NCBI GenBank assembly: GCA_030544215.1
Contig: JARZZO010000014.1
Location: 16,092,234 to 16,156,233, forward strand
Length of the DNA: 64,000 nt
Direction of reading: 5' to 3'
Source of the DNA: Zantedeschia hybrid cultivar
Taxonomy: Eukaryota > Streptophyta > Magnoliopsida > Alismatales > Araceae
This document shows, one piece after another, positions 59,201 to 64,000 of the stretch. The notes beneath the pieces are model-generated. The model was not told where the DNA came from. It was given only the letters and a program-made list of their open reading frames with translations, and searched no databases. The stretch's first letter is position 1. Every line of letters starts with the position of its first letter. The position numbers and the translations under genes were made by a program.

Positions 59201-61100
59201 TCCAAGGTCTTTGGGTTTGAATATTTACTTCAAAAGGGCAAATTTACCGTGAATTGTAAAAAGTTATCTTTTACGGGATTTAGATTCAAACATTGTTTCA
59301 AAAATAAAATTTGTGAATACTTAAATCACTATCCCCCTGGAATCTGTACTTAAAATTTGTAACCAGCAATCTGTACTTTTCTAAAGCTTAGGGAAAGGTA
59401 TGTTAAACCCATTTTTGATTATGAGTATTTATCCGTCTAGAACATAAATATATACAAATTATCATATATGTACATATAAAGATGAGTAACAGAGCGTTTG
59501 ATTACAGTTTTTTCTCATCTTTCTCTCAATTTTTATTTTAAAAAGAAAATGAGACTTACACAGTGTTTAGATTCCTCTCTCTTATTTTTAAGGGAGAAGA
59601 TAGGAAGAGATGAAATCTTCATAATTTTTTTTTATATAAAAACAACTCAAATTTTATTTTTATTTCAAAAGAGATTAATGATGACCTCGACTTCTTTGGT
59701 AACTTTCTCCCCCCCTCTCTCTCTCACATCCAAAACTCCCACTGACACTGGTACTCTGTGAAAGTCTTTTTAATCCTTGCTTAACTTTTAAACAAAAATT
59801 AGAAAATCTGAAGTATGACTGTTCTTTCTCAAATTTCCTGCTCTCTTTTTTTTCTCTATCTCTCTATCTTTCTCCCTCTCTAGCACAATATTGTATCAGT
59901 GAAAAGAACTCCTTTTCATCAGAACATTTTTGTCCAAATATTAAACTTGCCCATTGAAAGAGGAATATTTTTCACATCTTTAACAGTAAGTTAATTGCAA
60001 GAATATCTTGACAAGTGTTGTGATGCAGTGAGCTTATTTAAAAAAATGAAAATAAGATCATATAAAATCTTGAAAAGAGTGTACTTGTGAAAATCCTTTT
60101 TTTTATCAGGGAAAGTAAATGCGGATCCTGTTCGTATAAAACATGCGCCGACACTTGAATTTGGGTTATTTATCACATCATTGAGCTCTTATTTATTCCG
60201 GATCGCTTATCCGTTGAAGAAGCTACTATGCAATGGTACAATGGGTTTTAGTGCACCCCAACTTATGGGCCCAGGTTTGTTGCTCCACCATATTGGTGCC
60301 CATGTGTTTTTGTCTAAACGGTCCACAGATCCTTTGGGACCACTGTCCTTGCGACCAATCAAACAACGAAAACTTGAATTCCCTGGAATTCCGGCACACA
60401 CACGGGGTACCACGTAGTACCTACCAACATACACGGGAGGAAGGGAGAACTTAACTTGGGAAACTCAAGCTAATAATCTTCTGAATCTAACAGAGACTTC
60501 AAAAACTAATTAGTTAATCTTGGACGTCCCTTAATTAAGATGATGTTGGATGGTCCATAGGAGTTGCTGGTGAACATGAAGGAAGGGCCGGATCATTGGG
60601 GTGATGTGACATGGGAATGATAACGCTGAGATGAGTAGGGTAAGGAGATGAAGTTTATCTCCTTTGCTAATGCCCATCAAGTGTGTTTTGGATTCCCAGT
60701 CCTACTTTGAGGGGGGGAAAGCAAGTCCTGTTCTGATCCTTTTCTAATAAGGGATTAGATCAGATCAGGCTCACATATATACGAGAGGGTCATCCTGCTA
60801 GCTGCTTGCCACCAAACCAAAACACTTTAGAGGTCATGCATGTCGAATTCTTCTTTCTTCCCGGTAATGATTGGATTCTTCTTTAATTTGCATTGCACTA
60901 ATAATTATATATCCTGCCCAATGTACAAAATACGAATGATTAATCAGATGGTCCACCTTAACTTCCCAACCATACACTAAATTAAAAAGAAAAAAAAGGG
61001 AAAAAACAAAAAGAAAGAAGAGAGAGAAAGAGAGGAAAACGACCCCAGAATTGCATCATATTGTCTCGTTGATCGGGTCGGATCCGGCAGTATTCGTCGG
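56263..61100. other. Intergenic between aldolase and trihelix gene (tail to tail)
   Basis: 56263-56440 is likely aldolase 3' UTR, with AATAAG near 56417. 57600-57750 and 54340-54480 share 'tttgatgc/tttgaagc…catattt(c/t)aaaatc' words and look like one small repeat family; 58870-59010 is similar in reverse. T/A homopolymers occur at 57632-57648 and 58505-58518. ORFs such as 56846-57190 and 59030-59353 are not recognised. No supported gene. Confidence 0.5.
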
Positions 61101-63814
61101 TTAGTGTTGGTCCTCCCCGCCGGTACCGTCGTCCATGGCGCTCGCCTCCCACAGGCTCTCTCCGTCGAGCAGGAACGGGTAGCAGCTGTCCTGCTCATGG
61201 GCCGCCGCGTCCACGACGTTGGAATTGGACGGCGTCACCACCACGTCGTCCGCCGGGGGGCCGACCCCCGCCGCCGCCACTAATTCGCCGACGTCGTTCT
61301 CCTGGCAGCTGTGGTCGTCACTGCCTTGGCTGTACAGGGAGTCCAGCTGCCTGTAGTATGGGCACGCCCTCGAGTTCTCCCTCCTCTTCTTGTTATTGTT
61401 ACTGTTGTGAGATCTCTTCGTCTTCCTGAAGTACTTGTTGACGTTCTCCCACTTCTCCTTGCACCGCCTCGCGCTGCGCGCGTATCCTAGGCTTCCCATC
61501 CTCGTCGAGATCTCCTCCCAGAGTGCGCCCTTAGGGAACCCTCCTCCTTCCCGGAATCTTTCTTCCATGCTGGCTCTGAGCTGGATCAGGCATGTGACCT
61601 CCGTCTCCGGCCACCTCCTGTTGCTCGCTGCGCCATCCAACGTCTCTTCGCGGTCGTTGTCGTCGCCGGCGTCCATGGACGTTATGTCCTCCGGGGATGG
61701 GGGCTTCAACCCCTTCCCGCTGAGCTTCTCCAGGGCCTCGATGAGTGCAGCGTCACGGGCTTCGATCCAGGCACGCTCTTTGGCCCAGAACTTGTGCTCC
61801 TGCTCGAACCTGGCGGCTTCCTGTTTCCGCCATTCTTCCTCCATGGACATCATCTCCTTCTCCCTGTGCTCCAGGGTCGCTAGCATCCGCTCCAGCCAGG
61901 CCTCCTGCACCGCCATGAACCTCTTCAGCTGCAGGTCGACGAAAGCTCTCACCTTCGCTTTCCAGCTAGTCCTCCTCCTCTTATCTCCCCGGCCGTGCTG
62001 CGTCAGTTCCCCAGCCGGATCACCACCCGCAGCGGTGGCAACTTCAGCGTCGACGTCGTCTTTGCCGTTGTCGTCCTCTTCGGAAGACGAACTTTCGAAT
62101 GCGGCCGAGCTGGAAAAGCTGAGGTTCTCGTAGTGTTGGAGAGCCTGCAAGGTCTCCAGCTGGTTTGGCTCTGCGAGAGAAGGGTCAGCTAGCATTTGGA
62201 AGGCTGGATACTCAGCGACATTGTTCATGTCCGTGGTTTGTTGGTTGCTGTTCTCCCCGTAGAGGGCTTCCAGCTGCCTGAAGAACCGGTAGTGCTTGCC
62301 GTCGTGCCTTCCCGCCTTGCCCTCCTTGGTCTTCTTGTAGTACTTGTAGAGGTTCTCCAGCTTCTCCCTGCATTTCTTCCCGCTCCTTTGGTACCCGTGT
62401 TCTTCCGCCATGATCCTGCAAAATAACAGTGTGGAAACAATATATATAGGCATTGTTTAAAGAAGATGAGGAAACTAGTTCATTCAAACCCTAGAGAAAT
62501 CATACTACTTATGAGGCGCACCGACATATATAGTCATGCGAGTCTCTCTCAAAGGAGCCGACATATCTCTCTATGATCACAATCTTGAGGAATTCTCTAC
62601 AATGGGCATAACCCCACGAAGAACCACATAATCAGCTAAGAAGTAGCTTGAAATATATAATTCCACCGAATATGGCAGGGGATATATATATTTATCTTAA
62701 AGATCAAGAAGGCCCTCCCTGGCCCGGTGCACCTAATGCACTTTCCGGCCGCTTCTCTATGTCGTAGCACAACACAAAGCAAAGAGATCGAATCTAAAGA
62801 AGGAAGCATTGGTTCGATCGATCGGAGGCCGGGTGGCTGCCATTTTCTCCTGCGCAGAGGAGAGAAGGCAGCCAGCACCGCGTTCCTCGTGAAGGGCTGC
62901 CATGGGGGGCCACGGCAGCCAGAGCAAGGAAGAGAAGACAAGTGCAGAAAAGTTTAAAAAAAAAAAAGGGTTCTACTATTCTGCTGCGATCAAGACCCCA
63001 TCGAAGAAGAAAGCAAATGAGGAAGACGGGAACCAGACGCACCACCCGCGAATACTGCCTGGGTCTTCCTGGCGAACCCTTAAGTGTTGTCACTTTCCCG
63101 TGCCAGAACCAGAAAAAAGGATGACAGGGAGCAGCAGCAGTGAGCAGCGTTTTCTGCTACTCAGATGCCGAACAGGTCGCCAATCTACAGACCATGGGTA
63201 GCAAATATGGAAGGAAAAATGGAAGTGAGTCCTAGTTAATTTTGTGCATAATTAATATGAATATCAAGCTTTTTATTTCTTCCTGTGTTGGCTAGGCTTG
63301 GTGCTGATACAGATATATGCCGGCAAGGGATGGAAGTGGATATACATATGTATGCCTACCTAGAGACCACATCCCACAGGGGAGCCTTTTGCGCGGCTTC
63401 CTTGAACTTGGAGTCCAGCCGGGACCGGATCTCGAGGAGGGTCAGCGTCTCCTGCCTCGGCCACCTGCCATGCGAGCACCCCGCGCCGCCGCCGCCGACG
63501 CCACCGACAGCAGCCGCGGCCGCCGCACCGCCGCCGTCGCCCTCTTCTACGAAGCCGGGGAAGAAGTCCATTCGGCCCTGCTGGTGCTGCAGCGGCGCCG
63601 GAGGAGGAAGAGGAGGAGGGCTTTCGTGAATGGGGTTCGGGGGCGTCGACAACGCCACCTCCTCCTCCCCCTGGCTGCCTGTGGCGGCACCGGCGAGGAA
63701 GAGCCCGTAATGGGGGTGCCGCGGCGGTGGCGGCAGGCTCCGGTGGCTGGCGAAGGGCTCCGATATCAGGTGGCGGAGATCGGAGAGCCCATACTGCTCC
63801 CCTATGTCCATCAT
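61101..63814 (-). CDS. PTL: Trihelix transcription factor, PETAL LOSS-like
   Basis: Two exons on the - strand, 63814-63360 and 62415-61101, joined with GT…AG in the first DNA-binding domain, give 589 residues. The N-terminus (QYGLSDLRHLI) and first trihelix (about 117-203: GRWPRQETLTLLEIRSRLD, SGKKCREKLENLYKYYKKTK) match PETAL LOSS of the GT-2 clade. A basic KRRRTSWKAK (about 297-306) is a likely nuclear signal. A long coiled coil covers about 304-384 (WLERMLATLEHREKEMM…EARDAALIEALEKL), and the second trihelix is about 418-511 (RRWPETEVTCLIQLR, CKEKWENVNKYFRKTK). Low-complexity Pro and Gly/Ala runs fill 27-112. PTL represses growth between sepals and sets petal initiation in Arabidopsis; the family binds GT elements. 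The role here is inferred from homology. Start 63814 has an adjacent second Met at 63811. Confidence 0.92.
62416..63359 (-). other. Intron of the trihelix gene
   Basis: 944 bp, donor GTAGGC, acceptor TTTTGCAG. Short ORFs on both strands in it are not credible. Confidence 0.85.
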
Positions 63815-63819
63815 CGAAG

Positions 63820-63821
<2 letters not shown>

Positions 63822-63853
<32 letters not shown>
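63822..63853 (-). repeat. (GA)n tract in the trihelix 5' leader, (CT)n on the sense strand
   Basis: About 16 GA units begin eight bases upstream of the start codon. Further GA runs lie at 63949-63962 and 63981-63998. CT-rich leaders are common in plant regulator genes and can be bound by BASIC PENTACYSTEINE proteins (established for other genes, inference here). Confidence 0.9.
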
Positions 63854-63857
<4 letters not shown>

Positions 63858-64000
63858 AGATGCTGGGAGTGACGGCCGGATCGCGTCGTTCACGAAAAGT
63901 CGGGGTTTTATGGGAATTGATCCCGTTCGCGGCCGAAGAGTTTTACCAGAAGAGAGAGAGAGAAGGGGGGCGGGGGTGTTTAGAGAGAGAGAGAGAGGGA

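Noticed and set aside
59030..59353. 107-residue ORF in the intergenic region
   Set aside because: I recognise no family; AT-rich context and no gene signals.

Overview
This is eukaryotic nuclear DNA from a flowering plant, most likely a monocot (inference). The genes have GT-AG introns, plant-only families are present (a plastid acyl-ACP desaturase, a PETAL LOSS-type double trihelix factor, DUF868), and long AT-rich intergenic stretches are packed with plant transposons. The desaturase and the GC-rich first exons look monocot, perhaps palm-like, but I cannot fix the species.

Layout: (1) 1-1857, the 3' part of a phosphoglycerate-mutase-fold gene, probably 2-carboxy-D-arabinitol-1-phosphatase, on the + strand and cut by the window edge. 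(2) 6052-9663, a complete three-exon stearoyl-ACP desaturase with all six di-iron ligands. (3) 9.7-27.4 kb, a gene-poor stretch with Tourist-like MITEs, a long-TIR element, a complete-ended hAT element (19143-22377, perfect 8-bp target duplication) and a TRIM-like mini retrotransposon. (4) 27485-28450, an intronless DUF868 gene. (5) 28.5-37.3 kb, AT-rich with MITEs, including one with a 9-bp duplication. (6) 37275-49420, a 12.1-kb Ty3/gypsy retrotransposon of the Tat type, nearly identical LTRs, 5-bp target duplication. It has gag-pol with two RNase H domains, a 71-bp tandem array, and an antisense intron-containing gene with its own TATA box. (7) 53375-56262, cytosolic fructose-bisphosphate aldolase, two exons. 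(8) 61101-63814 on the - strand, a PETAL LOSS-like trihelix transcription factor.

The host genes serve different processes (Rubisco inhibitor recycling, fatty acid desaturation, glycolysis, floral patterning) and show no sign of a functional cluster. The most striking biology is in the mobile DNA. The young Tat-type element carries several disabling lesions although its LTRs differ by only about nine substitutions and one 8-bp indel. It also has an antisense transcription unit and a satellite-like array. Several small repeat families occur twice in the window in opposite orientation.
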